Below the pieces are notes generated by a model, which had not been told where the DNA came from, searched no databases, and saw only the letters and a program-made list of their open reading frames with translations. From Terasakiella brassicae (GTDB lineage Bacteria > Pseudomonadota > Alphaproteobacteria > Rhodospirillales > Terasakiellaceae), in the NCBI RefSeq assembly GCF_014641495.1, contig NZ_BMHV01000010.1, positions 62,001 to 126,000 on the forward strand: DNA of 64,000 nt, written 5' to 3'. This document shows, piece after piece, positions 52,109-62,076 of this stretch. Numbering within the stretch: position 1 is the stretch's first letter; every line of letters starts with the position of its first letter. Both the position numbers and the translations under genes were made by a program.

Positions 52109-53305
52109 ATGGTCTTTTCAATGCTTCGTCCTGAATCGTTTTTGTTTGCGGCTATTTTGACGGCACTTGTTGCCTTTGGTCCGCTTTCAACCGACATGTA
52201 TTTACCGTCTTTACCTGCCATGAAAACGGATTTTGGTGCAACGGTTTCTCAAGTTCAGTTAACATTAAGTGTATTTCTAGCCGGATTTGCGGTTTCACAA
52301 TTATTTTATGGCCCCTTATCAGACAGGTTCGGTCGCCGCCCGGTTCTTTTATTCGGCATTGCCGTCTATGGGGCGGCAAGTGTCGCCTGTTTCTTATCAA
52401 CCACGATTGAAGGGTTGATTTTAGCGCGTTTTTTTCAGGCCTTTGGTGCTTGTAGTGGCCCGGTATTGGGGCGGGCCATTGTGCGCGATGTTTATGGACA
52501 GGAACGCGCGGCACAGGTGCTGGCCTATATGGGATCTGCCATGGCCTTGGCCCCGGCTGTCGCACCCATGTTCGGCGGCTATTTACAGGTCTGGTTTGGC
52601 TGGCAGGCAAACTTTGTCGTCATCAGTATTTTTGCCTTCATTCTGATCGGTCTGGTTTTCTTGCTGATCCGGGAAACAAACGCACACCAAAACCCCGAAG
52701 CCCTGAAGCCCGCCCGTATTGTCGGCAACTACGCGCAATTGCTCAAACATCGTGAGTTTCTGGGCTATGTTTTGCTTAATAGTTTCGTGTTCTCGGGCCT
52801 ATTTGCGTTTATTTCAGGATCCTCCTTTGTCTTTATCGACATTTTCGGGCTGGAACCGAACATCTACGGAATTTGTTTCGGGGTCGTGGTGTGCGGCTAT
52901 ATCAGCGGCACCTTGTTGGCGGGACGTTTTTCGCGCAAATTGGGTGGCCCCCGCATGTTACGTTATGGCAGCAGTCTTGCGATGGTTGCGGGGCTGCTAT
53001 TGGCCGGGATTGCCTACATGGGTGGCCATACGGCAACCAGTGTGGTCGCCCCGATGGTCTTGTTTATGGTTGCCGTTGGTTTGGTGATGCCCAATTCAAT
53101 GGCCGGCGCCATTGGCCCGTTTCCCAAAATGGCGGGGTCGGCCTCTGCCTTGATGGGTTTTTTGCAAATGACCATTGCCGCCTGTGTGGGTGGTTCGGTC
53201 GGCCTGTTACATAACGGGACGCATTTACCAATGGTCAGCGCCATAGCGGTGATGGGAGTGCTGAGCTTTGTGACTTATTTTGTTTTCGTTCGTTCGAAGA
53301 TTTAG
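52109..53305 (+). CDS. Bcr/CflA family multidrug efflux MFS transporter
   Basis: The 398-residue protein has twelve membrane helices and the Bcr/CflA signatures GPLSTDMYLPSLPAM (24-38) and GPLSDRFGRRPVLLFG (about 68-83), plus QAFGACSGPVLGRAIVRD in helix 4. Relatives export bicyclomycin, chloramphenicol or sulfonamides by proton antiport. The start may be ATG 52109 or ATG 52121; neither has a strong ribosome-binding sequence. Its last 71 bp overlap the convergent protease gene. Confidence 0.93.
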   Translation: MVFSMLRPESFLFAAILTALVAFGPLSTDMYLPSLPAMKTDFGATVSQVQLTLSVFLAGFAVSQLFYGPLSDRFGRRPVLLFGIAVYGAASVACFLSTTIEGLILARFFQAFGACSGPVLGRAIVRDVYGQERAAQVLAYMGSAMALAPAVAPMFGGYLQVWFGWQANFVVISIFAFILIGLVFLLIRETNAHQNPEALKPARIVGNYAQLLKHREFLGYVLLNSFVFSGLFAFISGSSFVFIDIFGLEPNIYGICFGVVVCGYISGTLLAGRFSRKLGGPRMLRYGSSLAMVAGLLLAGIAYMGGHTATSVVAPMVLFMVAVGLVMPNSMAGAIGPFPKMAGSASALMGFLQMTIAACVGGSVGLLHNGTHLPMVSAIAVMGVLSFVTYFVFVRSKI

Positions 53306-54101
53306 GCGCACTCGGCTTACTCGCGCCTTGTGCCTGCGTCCACATCCCGTTCTTTTTTAAATAGTCTACAATGCGCTTCAGGCTGACCGCAACGCCTTGG
53401 GATTCGCCTGTACGTGTGGTTGCAACATGAATATAAGCCAGTGTCGGAACGCCGTTTTCCAGATAAAAGATAGGTGAACCTGAATCGCCATTCACCGCAT
53501 CGCAATTATGAAAAACCACATCCAATGCAGGATCATATTTTTGAAGCTGGCATTTTTTGTCAATGCTCAGAATATGAGCCTTATCCTGACTGTATCCGGC
53601 TTGCACATAATGAATATTGCGCTGCTTTAACCGGTTATAGGCTTGCAGGCTGGTTTGAGCCAAGGCAAAGGTGCCGACAACGGGGCTGATATCGGTTGCC
53701 AGTTCCACCAAGGCCCAGTCGTTGGCCGATTTAGGCAAATTATTAATTTTTTTTGGACTATAGCCGGGGGCAATATGGAATTTTTTGCCCTTGGCATGGG
53801 CATTGTAACTGCCACGCCGATAACCGGGAAGAAAATGTAACGTGTGCGGTTTGAACCAGACTTTGCGCTTTTTATTCCACAGGCAATGGGCCGCCGTTAA
53901 AATCAGTTTCGGTGCAATCAGGGTAGCGCTGCAAAACCCACCGACTTCGGAATTCAGCCGTCCGATGGCGCTCCAGGGGTATTGATATTTTTCGATTAAA
54001 ACGCGGTCGTCATGGCCTTTGATACCGCGCAAATGGATCTTGTCCGCCGCCTGTACGTTTTGGGCGATCAATAAAATCAGCAGAGCGAAAAGAAAACCCA
54101 T
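53235..54101 (-). CDS. Secreted trypsin-like serine protease
   Basis: The 288-residue protein has a signal peptide (MGFLFALLILLIAQNVQA) and an S1 chymotrypsin fold with His72 in LTAAHC, Asp128 in NDWALVEL and Ser207 in GDSGSPIFY. It should act in the periplasm or outside the cell. The last 28 residues (from KPSAPKSSNERK) are polar and disordered and are encoded antisense to the end of the MFS gene. The frame extends upstream into the E1-like gene; ATG 54101 fits the signal peptide, and TTG 54107 has an AAGGA better placed. It starts 11 bp after the upstream gene. Confidence 0.88.
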   Translation of the reverse strand: MGFLFALLILLIAQNVQAADKIHLRGIKGHDDRVLIEKYQYPWSAIGRLNSEVGGFCSATLIAPKLILTAAHCLWNKKRKVWFKPHTLHFLPGYRRGSYNAHAKGKKFHIAPGYSPKKINNLPKSANDWALVELATDISPVVGTFALAQTSLQAYNRLKQRNIHYVQAGYSQDKAHILSIDKKCQLQKYDPALDVVFHNCDAVNGDSGSPIFYLENGVPTLAYIHVATTRTGESQGVAVSLKRIVDYLKKNGMWTQAQGASKPSAPKSSNERKQNKSQSSALPSPLWR

Positions 54102-54111
54102 GCGCAACCGA

Positions 54112-54915
54112 TTATTCCTTCTTATGAATGGATAAGTCGACAATTTCCGGGTGTTCCCCACACAGCAGGCACCCCTTGTCGCGTTTGACTTTGACGGTGC
54201 GAAAATCGGTATAAAGCGCATCATAAATCATCAATCGACCGGACATGGATTGACCGATTTGCATAATTTCTTTCAAGACTTCCGTTGCCTGTAAAGACCC
54301 CATCGTACCGCAAATGGCCCCCAGCACCCCGGCTTGCGAACAGGTTGGCACCTGACCGGGCGGTGGCGGTTCGCGAAAGATGCAACGATAACAGGGTTTG
54401 TCTTCGCCCTCTTCATGGGCTTTGAATGTGGAAAGTTGCCCATCAAACCGCAGAATAGCGGCAGAAACCAACGTCTTTTTCGCAAAATAGCACGCATCGT
54501 TAATGAGAAAACGGGTTTCAAAATTATCCGTTCCATCTGCGACAATATCATAATCAGCGATGATCGATAAAATATTGTCCGGCGTCAGCCGTTTGCGGTA
54601 GGTCTGAATGTTCAGCCCCGGATTAATCGCCAGCATCCGTTCCTTAGCACTTTCGACTTTGGGCAAGTCAAGGGTCGAGGTGGCATGAATAATTTGGCGC
54701 TGCAAGTTGGATAAATCGACAACGTCATCGTCAATAATGCCAATGGTGCCGACGCCTGCTGCAGCCAGATACATCAGAACAGGTGCCCCCAACCCACCGG
54801 CCCCGACAACCAAAACCTTGGCATTCAACAACTTGGCCTGACCTTCCCCACCGACTTCGGGCAACAGGATATGGCGTGCGTAACGTTGTAATTGTTCGTC
54901 TGTAAAGTCCATCAA
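54112..54915 (-). CDS. HesA/MoeB/ThiF family E1-like adenylyltransferase
   Basis: The 267-residue protein has the nucleotide-binding VVGAGGLGAPVLMYLAAAG (37-55), the Arg-finger region DLSNLQRQIIHATS (67-80), the catalytic-region GTDNFETRFLINDAC and two zinc-binding pairs (CYRCIF and CLLCGE). Such enzymes adenylate the C-terminal Gly-Gly of ThiS, MoaD or a related sulfur carrier. MoeB in molybdopterin synthesis is most likely, but ThiF cannot be excluded; no carrier gene is adjacent. It lies just upstream of the protease gene, which is probably incidental. Confidence 0.92.
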   Translation of the reverse strand: MMDFTDEQLQRYARHILLPEVGGEGQAKLLNAKVLVVGAGGLGAPVLMYLAAAGVGTIGIIDDDVVDLSNLQRQIIHATSTLDLPKVESAKERMLAINPGLNIQTYRKRLTPDNILSIIADYDIVADGTDNFETRFLINDACYFAKKTLVSAAILRFDGQLSTFKAHEEGEDKPCYRCIFREPPPPGQVPTCSQAGVLGAICGTMGSLQATEVLKEIMQIGQSMSGRLMIYDALYTDFRTVKVKRDKGCLLCGEHPEIVDLSIHKKE

Positions 54916-55153
54916 ACACCCTTTTCCTTGTTCATTTTGTTGTCACATAGTCGCACTAGGCTTGCAAGCGAGAAACAAAGTTTAAGGTAGATATTTATAT
55001 GTATTGAAATTAATACAAAAAAACCCTTATATTAATCTCCAGTTGATAATTATAATCATACTAACCTTAAGTTACATACTTGTTTGGCGCTCATCGAATA
55101 AGAGTTTTTGTAAAAACTACAGTGAAAAAAATAATATAGGTCGGGAAAGAGCA

Positions 55154-57310
55154 ATGACATTATCAAATATTCAAATTTCGAAGAAGTTGCCTGTCTTCAC
55201 GGTCCTTCTTATGATTATGACAGGCGTATTGCTGAGTACAATCATCTTATTCGAGGTTTCCGATGGCTTTGAAAAGTCAGAAGGCAACAAGCTTGTCTCA
55301 TTGGTTGCGGCCCGTGAATCAGAACTTTCCAACTATTTGGATATTATTTCCAGCGATTTGAAAATTCAGGCCCACAATCCCGTTGTGGCGCAAGCCTTAA
55401 CCGGGTTTGAAGAAAGCTGGGCTTCCCTTGGCGGTGAACAAAAGCAACGCTTGCAACAGGCTTATATTACGGATAACCCGAATCCATCAGGCGAAAAACA
55501 CAAATTGCTAAAAGCCGCGACCGGGACGCCTTATGATGAGGTTCATGGCGAGTTTCACCCTTACTTCCGTACATTGCTGGAAGCCCGCAATTACTATGAT
55601 GTGTTCTTAATCGACCCGGCTGGGAATGTCGTTTACAGCGTGTTTAAAGAACTGGATTTTGCGACAAACCTCAATAATGGGGATTGGGCAAAAAGCGAAC
55701 TTGGTGTTCTTTTCCGCGATATTATAAAAAATCCACAAGATAATGGTGCCGTTTTCAAAGATTTTCGTCCCTACGCGCCCAGTGCCGATGCGCCCGCCAG
55801 CTTTATTGGCATGCCGGTTTTCAAGAAGAACTCCGATCTCGTCGGCGTATTGGTCTATCAGATGCCGATTGGCGAGATTAACCGCATTATGCAATCTGCC
55901 GAAGGTATGGGGGAAAGCGGGGAAACCTATATTGTGGGGTCAGACTATCTGATGCGTAGTGATTCGCGCTTTTCCAAAGAAAGTACAATTTTAAAAAATA
56001 AAGTAGAAAGCCAAACGGTTAAAGAAGCCTTACAAGGCAAAACCGGGGTCCATGAAATTCAAGACTATCGCAACATAGATGTATTGTCGGCCTATACACC
56101 GGTAGATTTTTTAAATACAAAATGGGCCATTATCGCCGAAGTTGATGTCGAAGAGGCCATGCAAACGGCAACTTTAGTACGTAACACCAGTATTGGTTTG
56201 GTTTTGGCTATTTCTGTAATCGGTGCGATTGTCGCGCTTCTGTTTTCCCGAACAATTACCGTCCCGATTACCCGTATTACAGAATCGATGAATGTTTTGG
56301 CGAAAGGCGATAATACCGTTGAGATCCCTTACCATGATCGTGGGGATGAAGTTGGTGACATGGCACAGGCCGTCAAGGTCTTTAAAGATAATGCGATTGA
56401 GCGCGTCCGGCTGGAAGCTGAAGAAAAAGAACGGGTGATCCAGCGTGAAAACCGACAGAAGAAAATTGAGGCACTGACCAAGAACTTTGATCAGGTTATC
56501 ACCGATATGCTGACCACCGTAAAAGGCTCAGTCGAAGAAATGCATGGTGCGGCAAACACCTTATCTGCCAATGCCGAACAAACCCAAAAACAAAGCACGG
56601 CTGTTTCGGCCGCAACGGAAGAAGCAACGGCAAATGTCCAGACCGTTTCAGCCGCGAGCACGGAATTAACCGCTTCAATTGAAGAAATTTCCCGTCAAAT
56701 TTCCGAGTCCAGCTCCATTTTAACCGATGCCGTTCGTCAAACGGAAGAAGCCAATCAGAAGATTGAACGACTGGCCGGAGCTGCCGATGAAATTGGCAAT
56801 GTGATCAATCTGATTAATGATATTGCAGACCAGACCAACATGCTGGCCTTAAATGCCACCATTGAAGCGGCACGCGCGGGGGATGCGGGCAAAGGCTTTG
56901 CCGTTGTCGCATCCGAAGTCAAAATGCTGGCGAGCCAGACAGGTGAGGCAACCGAACAAATTCGCAAGCAAATCAGTCAGGTGCAAGGCGAGACAAGCGA
57001 TGCCGTTGAGGCCATTCGGGCGATTTCCAATGTGATCGCACGCGTGAATGAACTGTCAACAGCAATTGCTGGCGCGGTTGAAGAACAAAATGCGTCCACC
57101 GCTGAAATTTCCCGCAATGTGGAAGAGGCCGCGCAAGGAACGCAGGAAGTGTCACGCAATATTCAGGGGGTGGCCCAAGCGGCAGGTGAAACCGGAACCA
57201 TGTCGCAAATGGTCTTTGATTCTGCCAATGCGCTTTTGCATGAAAGTGACGAATTGCAGCAACATGTGGTGAAATTCTTGCACGATGTTCACGAGGCCCA
57301 AAATAGCTAA
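55154..57310 (+). CDS. Transmembrane methyl-accepting chemotaxis protein with periplasmic Cache-type sensor
   Basis: The 718-residue receptor has TM1 (about 12-34), a large periplasmic region (35-340) with two PAS-like Cache lobes ([17 protein letters not shown] near 148; [18 protein letters not shown] near 256), TM2 (345-366), a HAMP domain (367-420) and a signalling coiled coil with tip [20 protein letters not shown] (about 555-574). No CheR-binding pentapeptide is seen at the end. The ligand is unknown. The frame is open to a TTG at 55004, but GGGAAAGAG precedes the ATG at 55154, and the 238-bp AT-rich gap upstream probably carries the promoter. Confidence 0.93.
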   Translation: MTLSNIQISKKLPVFTVLLMIMTGVLLSTIILFEVSDGFEKSEGNKLVSLVAARESELSNYLDIISSDLKIQAHNPVVAQALTGFEESWASLGGEQKQRLQQAYITDNPNPSGEKHKLLKAATGTPYDEVHGEFHPYFRTLLEARNYYDVFLIDPAGNVVYSVFKELDFATNLNNGDWAKSELGVLFRDIIKNPQDNGAVFKDFRPYAPSADAPASFIGMPVFKKNSDLVGVLVYQMPIGEINRIMQSAEGMGESGETYIVGSDYLMRSDSRFSKESTILKNKVESQTVKEALQGKTGVHEIQDYRNIDVLSAYTPVDFLNTKWAIIAEVDVEEAMQTATLVRNTSIGLVLAISVIGAIVALLFSRTITVPITRITESMNVLAKGDNTVEIPYHDRGDEVGDMAQAVKVFKDNAIERVRLEAEEKERVIQRENRQKKIEALTKNFDQVITDMLTTVKGSVEEMHGAANTLSANAEQTQKQSTAVSAATEEATANVQTVSAASTELTASIEEISRQISESSSILTDAVRQTEEANQKIERLAGAADEIGNVINLINDIADQTNMLALNATIEAARAGDAGKGFAVVASEVKMLASQTGEATEQIRKQISQVQGETSDAVEAIRAISNVIARVNELSTAIAGAVEEQNASTAEISRNVEEAAQGTQEVSRNIQGVAQAAGETGTMSQMVFDSANALLHESDELQQHVVKFLHDVHEAQNS

Positions 57311-57346
57311 CCCCCCGAGTATGCTCCTTTTTACAATGGGGTGGCA

Positions 57347-58204
57347 TTAATTAATGATAAAAATAGGCACCTTACATGATTGAATTGTATGTGTTGTCGT
57401 CGAACCTGTTAAAAGCGTTCTTAACCATGAATGACCGTATCCCCCCATGACCAGTATTTGATTATCGTGGTTTTTGGTCATTTGGGACAGGATGGTTTCC
57501 GGTGTACCGTCTTTGATGACGGTTTTTGCAACCATATTTACAGCGGCAAGTTTCTCGCTGGCTTCCTGCATGGATTTTTCAATTTTTGGTGTTTCTTTTC
57601 CCGCATAAACAAGACTGACCTCCAGACCTGAAAACAGGGGGGATTGTGCGATATAGTCAACAGCCTTTAACGATGCCGTTCCACCATTAAAGGCAACCAA
57701 AATATTTTTTATTGTTTTAAAGGCATGATTGGCGACCAAAATTGGCTTGTGCGACCCGCGAACAATCTGTTCAAAATTCGAACCAAGATGCCCATCCAAA
57801 GATCCCCGGGTTTCGCCCCTTTTCCCGATGAGAATGAGATCAGCATTTTCTTCTTTCGAGAGGATTGTATCCAACAGATCCCCCTGACGCAGACGGGTTT
57901 CAACATCAACCTCGCCATTGGGTGAAATAATCCCTTGTGCATCTTCCAGAATGGCGCGTCCTTGCTCTTGTGAAAGTTTGCCTCGCTTTTCATCAAGTTC
58001 GCTCAGTTCTTTAAGCAGTCTGGAGCGTGCACCCAACCGGATGGCACCGCTTAAATCCTGACTGTCTGACCCTTCGCGCGGCCCCATAACATGGTAGACC
58101 TTGACCTTGGCGTTCAATCGTTTGGCGGCCCAGGCCGCATAGTAACAAACACTTTCAGAATATGCAGAACCGTCAACAAGTGCGATTAATGTATGTTCAG
58201 TCAT
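57347..58204 (-). CDS. Tandem universal stress protein (two Usp domains)
   Basis: The 285-residue protein has two Usp folds. The first (1-about 155) ends in GKRGETRGSLDGHLGS, the ATP-binding G-2x-G-9x-G(S/T) pattern; the second ends in GGYGHSWLRTLLTGST. Both could bind ATP. It lies 11 bp downstream of the SulP transporter gene on the same strand, so it is probably co-expressed and may regulate or serve the transporter; Usp-like domains are known fused or linked to anion transporters. Confidence 0.9.
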   Translation of the reverse strand: MTEHTLIALVDGSAYSESVCYYAAWAAKRLNAKVKVYHVMGPREGSDSQDLSGAIRLGARSRLLKELSELDEKRGKLSQEQGRAILEDAQGIISPNGEVDVETRLRQGDLLDTILSKEENADLILIGKRGETRGSLDGHLGSNFEQIVRGSHKPILVANHAFKTIKNILVAFNGGTASLKAVDYIAQSPLFSGLEVSLVYAGKETPKIEKSMQEASEKLAAVNMVAKTVIKDGTPETILSQMTKNHDNQILVMGGYGHSWLRTLLTGSTTTHTIQSCKVPIFIIN

Positions 58205-58215
58205 TGTTTTTCCCC

Positions 58216-59706
58216 TTAATGCCCCAAAAGTTTATCCATCGCGCCCGGCTTGTCGTGAATAGCCAGTTTGTCCACAATGGTTTCGGAAGCCTCGTTCAGG
58301 CCGATCAATTCAACCTCGGCCCCCTCACGGCGGAATTTAAGCACAGCCATATCGACGGCGGCAACCGAAGAAATATCCCATATATGGGCATGACTGACAT
58401 CAATCGTCACTTTCTCTGCGGCTTCCTTAAAATCAAAAGCCTTCATAAAGTCATCGCAAGACGCAAAGAAAAGCTGTCCCTCCACCGTATAGGTACGGTG
58501 ACGCCCGTCTTTGCTGATCAATGTTGTGACGCGGAAAATCTGTGCGATTTTCCACGCAAAGAAAATACCGGACAGCAGGACACCGACAAGAACGCCGATG
58601 GCAAGATTATGCGTATAAACAACAAAGAAAACGGTTGCTACCATCACAATAGAGGAAGAGTGCGGATGCTGTCGCAAGTTGGTAATGGACGACCAGCTGA
58701 ATGTCCCGATCGAAACCATAATCATAATCGAAACCAGCGCCGCCATAGGGATGCGAGCGACAATATCGCCAAGAACAACAACCATAATCAACAAAAACAC
58801 CCCGGCGGAAAAAGAAGATAGCCGCCCGCGACCACCGGATTTTACGTTAATAATGGATTGCCCGATCATCGCACATCCTGCCATACCACCGATAAAACCC
58901 GTCAAGCTATTGGCTATGCCCTGTCCAATACATTCCATATTGCGATTACTACCCGTATCGGTCAGGTCATCGACGATTTGCTGGGTCATCAAGCTTTCCA
59001 AAAGCCCCACAGCCGCAACCGCCACCGAATAGGGGAAGATGATTTGCAAGGTTTCAAAATTCAAGGGAATATCGGGGAGCAAGAATATAGGCAATGTATC
59101 GGGAAGCTCGCCCATATCCCCGACAGTGCGCACATCCCACCCGAAATAAACTGTCAAACCTGTCAGTACAACAATCGTTACCAATGGCGAAGGAATGGCC
59201 TCGGTTATTAAAGGGAAGAGATAGATAATCGCAAGCCCGGCGGCAACCAGAATATATGTCAGAAACGGAACGCGCCCGGGGTCCAATTCTGGTATTTGGG
59301 CCAGAAAAATCAAGATTGCCAACGCATTGACAAAGCCTGTCATCACAGATCTGGAGACAAACCGCATCACATAGCCAAGCCGCAAAAACCCGGCAAGAAT
59401 TTGCAACAAGCCTGCGAAAATAGTTGCGGCCAACAGGTACTGCAAGCCATGATCTTTCACAAGTGTCACCATCAAGACCGCCGTTGCCGCCGTGGCTGCG
59501 GAAATCATACCGGGACGCCCGCCTGCAATTGCAGTCACCACAGCAATTGAGAAAGAGGCATACAGCCCAATCTTGGGGTCTACGCCTGCGATGATGGAAA
59601 ACGCAATAGCTTCGGGAATAAGAGCGAGGGCGACAACAAGGCCGGAGAGAATATCACCCCGGATATTAAGGCCCCACTCGTGCATATATTTGGAAAAGGG
59701 TAGCAT
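58216..59706 (-). CDS. SulP family inorganic anion transporter with STAS domain
   Basis: The protein (about 496 residues from ATG 59706; 505 from ATG 59733) has 10-14 membrane helices. The SulP signature appears as [20 protein letters not shown] near residue 27, and [19 protein letters not shown] near 275. The C-terminal STAS domain (about 410-496) contains [20 protein letters not shown]. Substrates of the family include sulfate, bicarbonate and dicarboxylates; which applies here is unknown. Neither start codon has a visible ribosome-binding sequence. It forms an operon with the tandem-Usp gene. Confidence 0.92.
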   Translation of the reverse strand: MLPFSKYMHEWGLNIRGDILSGLVVALALIPEAIAFSIIAGVDPKIGLYASFSIAVVTAIAGGRPGMISAATAATAVLMVTLVKDHGLQYLLAATIFAGLLQILAGFLRLGYVMRFVSRSVMTGFVNALAILIFLAQIPELDPGRVPFLTYILVAAGLAIIYLFPLITEAIPSPLVTIVVLTGLTVYFGWDVRTVGDMGELPDTLPIFLLPDIPLNFETLQIIFPYSVAVAAVGLLESLMTQQIVDDLTDTGSNRNMECIGQGIANSLTGFIGGMAGCAMIGQSIINVKSGGRGRLSSFSAGVFLLIMVVVLGDIVARIPMAALVSIMIMVSIGTFSWSSITNLRQHPHSSSIVMVATVFFVVYTHNLAIGVLVGVLLSGIFFAWKIAQIFRVTTLISKDGRHRTYTVEGQLFFASCDDFMKAFDFKEAAEKVTIDVSHAHIWDISSVAAVDMAVLKFRREGAEVELIGLNEASETIVDKLAIHDKPGAMDKLLGH

Positions 59707-59799
59707 GAAAAACCACAAAAGAAACCATCGCAATAAGGCTATTGCGTCAAAAGGTTTATAAAATCAGGGTTGTCTGGCGGGTTGGCGGCCAGAATAGCC

Positions 59800-59820
59800 A
59801 CTCGTTTCAAGAGAACGAGT
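59800..59820. repeat. Hairpin between marR and the SulP gene
   Basis: ACTCGTT (59800-59806) pairs perfectly with AACGAGT (59814-59820) around a 7-nt loop. It lies about 110 bp after the marR stop on the minus strand and upstream of the SulP gene. There is no T-run, so its role (3' end of marR or SulP leader) is open. Confidence 0.45.
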
Positions 59821-59928
59821 CCTAAGTGAGTTGAGGTCTTTTAGACAAAGTTTAAAGTTAATACAAGGCAAATTATCTGCTCTTAAAGAGAAGGGGGGCG
59901 CTCAATCCCGAAATTTGGTTTTCTGCAA

Positions 59929-60429
59929 TCAACCGATTTTGGACAATAAATCGCGTAACTGGGCCCCTTCCTCAGCGCTCAGTTTTTCAAGCATTTTGTC
60001 TTCGGTCTCTACATGAGACACCACCATTTCTTCTGCCAAGGCAAAACCGGCCTCGGTTAACATGATTTTAAGGCCCCGGCGGTCATTCGGATCCACAATC
60101 CGCTGAATCAGGTCGCATTTTTCCAGTCGATCCAACCTGTTGGTCATCGCAGACGTCGATAACATCATCTCTTTTGCCAAAACAGATGGCGATAAGGTTT
60201 CGCCCTTTCCCTGACGGCGCAACGTCATCACCACATCGAACTGTGGGAAATCCAGATCATATCGGGCCAAATTTACCATGACACCCCGGCGCAACACTTC
60301 GCTGGCCCGCCACACATCACCACAGATCGCCATTGATGTCGGATCAATATCCGGGCGTTCACGTTGCCATTGGGTCAAAATATCATCCGTGTTTTTGGAA
60401 CAGACATTGATCACTCTGTCTTGACTCAT
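59929..60429 (-). CDS. MarR family transcriptional regulator
   Basis: The regulator (166 residues from ATG 60429; 175 from ATG 60456) has the winged helix of MarR: helix-turn-helix LAKEMMLSTSAMTNRLDRLEK near 95 and the wing IVDPNDRRGLKIMLTEAG. MarR proteins bind as dimers to palindromes and are released by small ligands. The divergent nitroreductase-exporter operon and the palindromes between the starts point to autoregulation and control of that operon. Neither start has a strong ribosome-binding sequence; the MSQDRV start is favoured by length. Confidence 0.92.
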   Translation of the reverse strand: MSQDRVINVCSKNTDDILTQWQRERPDIDPTSMAICGDVWRASEVLRRGVMVNLARYDLDFPQFDVVMTLRRQGKGETLSPSVLAKEMMLSTSAMTNRLDRLEKCDLIQRIVDPNDRRGLKIMLTEAGFALAEEMVVSHVETEDKMLEKLSAEEGAQLRDLLSKIG

Positions 60430-60461
60430 CGTACAAGATACCCTATGTAGCTTCATGTAAA

Positions 60462-60496
60462 GTAATTTGATATCAAACTATATTATATCAAATTAC
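60462..60496. promoter_or_regulatory. Operator-like palindromes in the marR/nitroreductase divergent promoter
   Basis: A perfect 12-bp inverted repeat GTAATTTGATAT / ATATCAAATTAC (60462-60473 and 60485-60496) flanks 11 bp. Nested in its left half is the perfect palindrome TTTGATATCAAA (60466-60477). Sequence and spacing fit a MarR-family operator. It lies 33 bp upstream of marR and 48 bp upstream of the nitroreductase start, where it could block both promoters. Confidence 0.75.
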
Positions 60497-60543
60497 CAAA
60501 ACAAACTACCCGCCCCCCACAACAAAGTAAAGGCTTACAAACG

Positions 60544-61140
60544 ATGACATCCCCCCGACAGTCCACTCATCCCATTCATCCGGCGTTTCTGCAACGTTGG
60601 TCGCCCCGTTCTTTTGATGCACAGGCTGATTTGCCGGAAAACGATTTACTGACCATATTAGATGCCGCACGCTGGGCGCCTTCGGCCTATAATATTCAGC
60701 CGTGGCGTTTCACCTACAGCATGCGAAACGATAGCCATTGGGGCAACTACCTTGACCTTCTCGACCCGTTCAATGCCGGATGGGCCAAAAATGCCAGTGC
60801 GCTTGTCTTTTTGGCTTCCGACAGTCTGGTCGAAGGACAAAATGGCGAAGGGCCGCGCGCCTCTCATTATCATCATTTTGACAGTGGGGCGGCTTGGGCA
60901 CAATTGGCATTGCAAGCCACCATCATGGGCTATAGTGCACATGCAATGGCTGGTATTTTCAAAGATAGAGCAGCCGCATATTTGGGCTTTCCTGAACGCT
61001 ATCAGGTTCAAATTGCCTTGGCTCTGGGTAAAAATGACCATCCTGATAAACTGAACGAAGATCTGCGCGCGCGTGAACACCCCAGTAATCGTTTTACACT
61101 GGACCAAATCGCATTTGATGGAGTCTTTCAACATGAATAA
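60544..61140 (+). CDS. Nitroreductase family protein
   Basis: The 198-residue FMN-dependent oxidoreductase has the N-terminal cofactor site FLQRWSPRSFDAQADL (16-31) and AARWAPSAYNIQPWRFTY (about 41-58), with the C-terminal LALGKNDHPDKL region. Such enzymes reduce nitro compounds, quinones or flavins with NAD(P)H. The divergent marR and following exporter suggest an inducible detoxification unit. Its end overlaps the exporter start by 8 bp. Confidence 0.92.
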   Translation: MTSPRQSTHPIHPAFLQRWSPRSFDAQADLPENDLLTILDAARWAPSAYNIQPWRFTYSMRNDSHWGNYLDLLDPFNAGWAKNASALVFLASDSLVEGQNGEGPRASHYHHFDSGAAWAQLALQATIMGYSAHAMAGIFKDRAAAYLGFPERYQVQIALALGKNDHPDKLNEDLRAREHPSNRFTLDQIAFDGVFQHE

Positions 61141-62026
61141 AATCAGTGAAAACCCCATTGCCTTGCTCTTAATCACCGGACTTTTGATCGGGTTTAACTT
61201 TCCCTTGGGAAAATTGGCGGCTGAGGCTGCGATATCGCCAACGGTTTGGGCTTTTGTCTTCTCGTTGGGGGCGTGTTTATTGTTGTTTCCGGTTTTGATT
61301 TCGCAGAAAAAACTTATTTTTCCAAGAAAATCAACACTGCGTTATATCGTTTTATCCGCCATCCTGTCCTATATCATCCCCAATTTACTGCTTTTCAGCG
61401 TGATGTTACGCATGGGGGCAGGATATATGGGATTAATGTTTGCCCTATCTCCGGTCTTCACCTTATTTTTTGCCCTTAACCTGCGCATGAATATCCCGAA
61501 CCGTATCGGCTTGATCGGTATCCTTTTCGGTCTGATCGGCACTGCCGTTGTCAGTATCAGTAAAGGCAGTTTACCGGACGCGCCGCCGTGGGAACTGATT
61601 GTTCTCGCCCTTTGCGTCCCCCTTTGCCTCGCCCTTGGTAATATCTATCGCACACTGGATTGGCCCGATAAAGGCGAGCCCGACAGCCTTGCATTCTGGA
61701 GCCATACCATCGCGGTCCTTTTTTACAGCGGCCTGATTTTCTTTTATCAAACGGATGCCAGTTTCGGTGAAATCACCAACACACCGGTTGTTGTTCTCCT
61801 GCAACTCTTGGTCTCCGGCCTGATCTTCCCCGCTTTTTTCAGACTGCAAAAAGTTGGTGGCCCTGTTTTGCTCAGCCAAATCGGTTATGTATCAGCCGCT
61901 GTTGGCTTGGTTTGCGCCGTTCTGTTTTTGGGGGAACGTTACGATGTCACCACATGGATCGGGGCCGGTATCATTGCCTTTGGCATTGCGTTGAGCATTC
62001 AGGCCCAACGTCAAAAAACAGCTTGA
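61133..62026 (+). CDS. EamA/DMT family exporter
   Basis: The 297-residue protein has ten membrane helices in two EamA repeats (start MNKISENPIALLLITGLLIG; second repeat after ELIVLALCVPLCLALGNIY). Relatives export metabolites or drugs. The frame extends to 61073, but GGAG (61120-61123) supports the ATG at 61133, which overlaps the nitroreductase stop. Coupling with the nitroreductase under MarR control suggests removal of a toxic aromatic or redox-active compound; this is inferred. Confidence 0.9.
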   Translation: MNKISENPIALLLITGLLIGFNFPLGKLAAEAAISPTVWAFVFSLGACLLLFPVLISQKKLIFPRKSTLRYIVLSAILSYIIPNLLLFSVMLRMGAGYMGLMFALSPVFTLFFALNLRMNIPNRIGLIGILFGLIGTAVVSISKGSLPDAPPWELIVLALCVPLCLALGNIYRTLDWPDKGEPDSLAFWSHTIAVLFYSGLIFFYQTDASFGEITNTPVVVLLQLLVSGLIFPAFFRLQKVGGPVLLSQIGYVSAAVGLVCAVLFLGERYDVTTWIGAGIIAFGIALSIQAQRQKTA

Positions 62027-62076
62027 ACATAACGGGGAGCCTTAGCCTCCCCCTTTTCGAACCTAGAAACAGTCGA

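Noticed and set aside
58162-58821. 219-codon plus-strand frame opposite the SulP gene
   Set aside because: Antisense of a confirmed transporter with STAS domain; Asn/His-rich with no motif.
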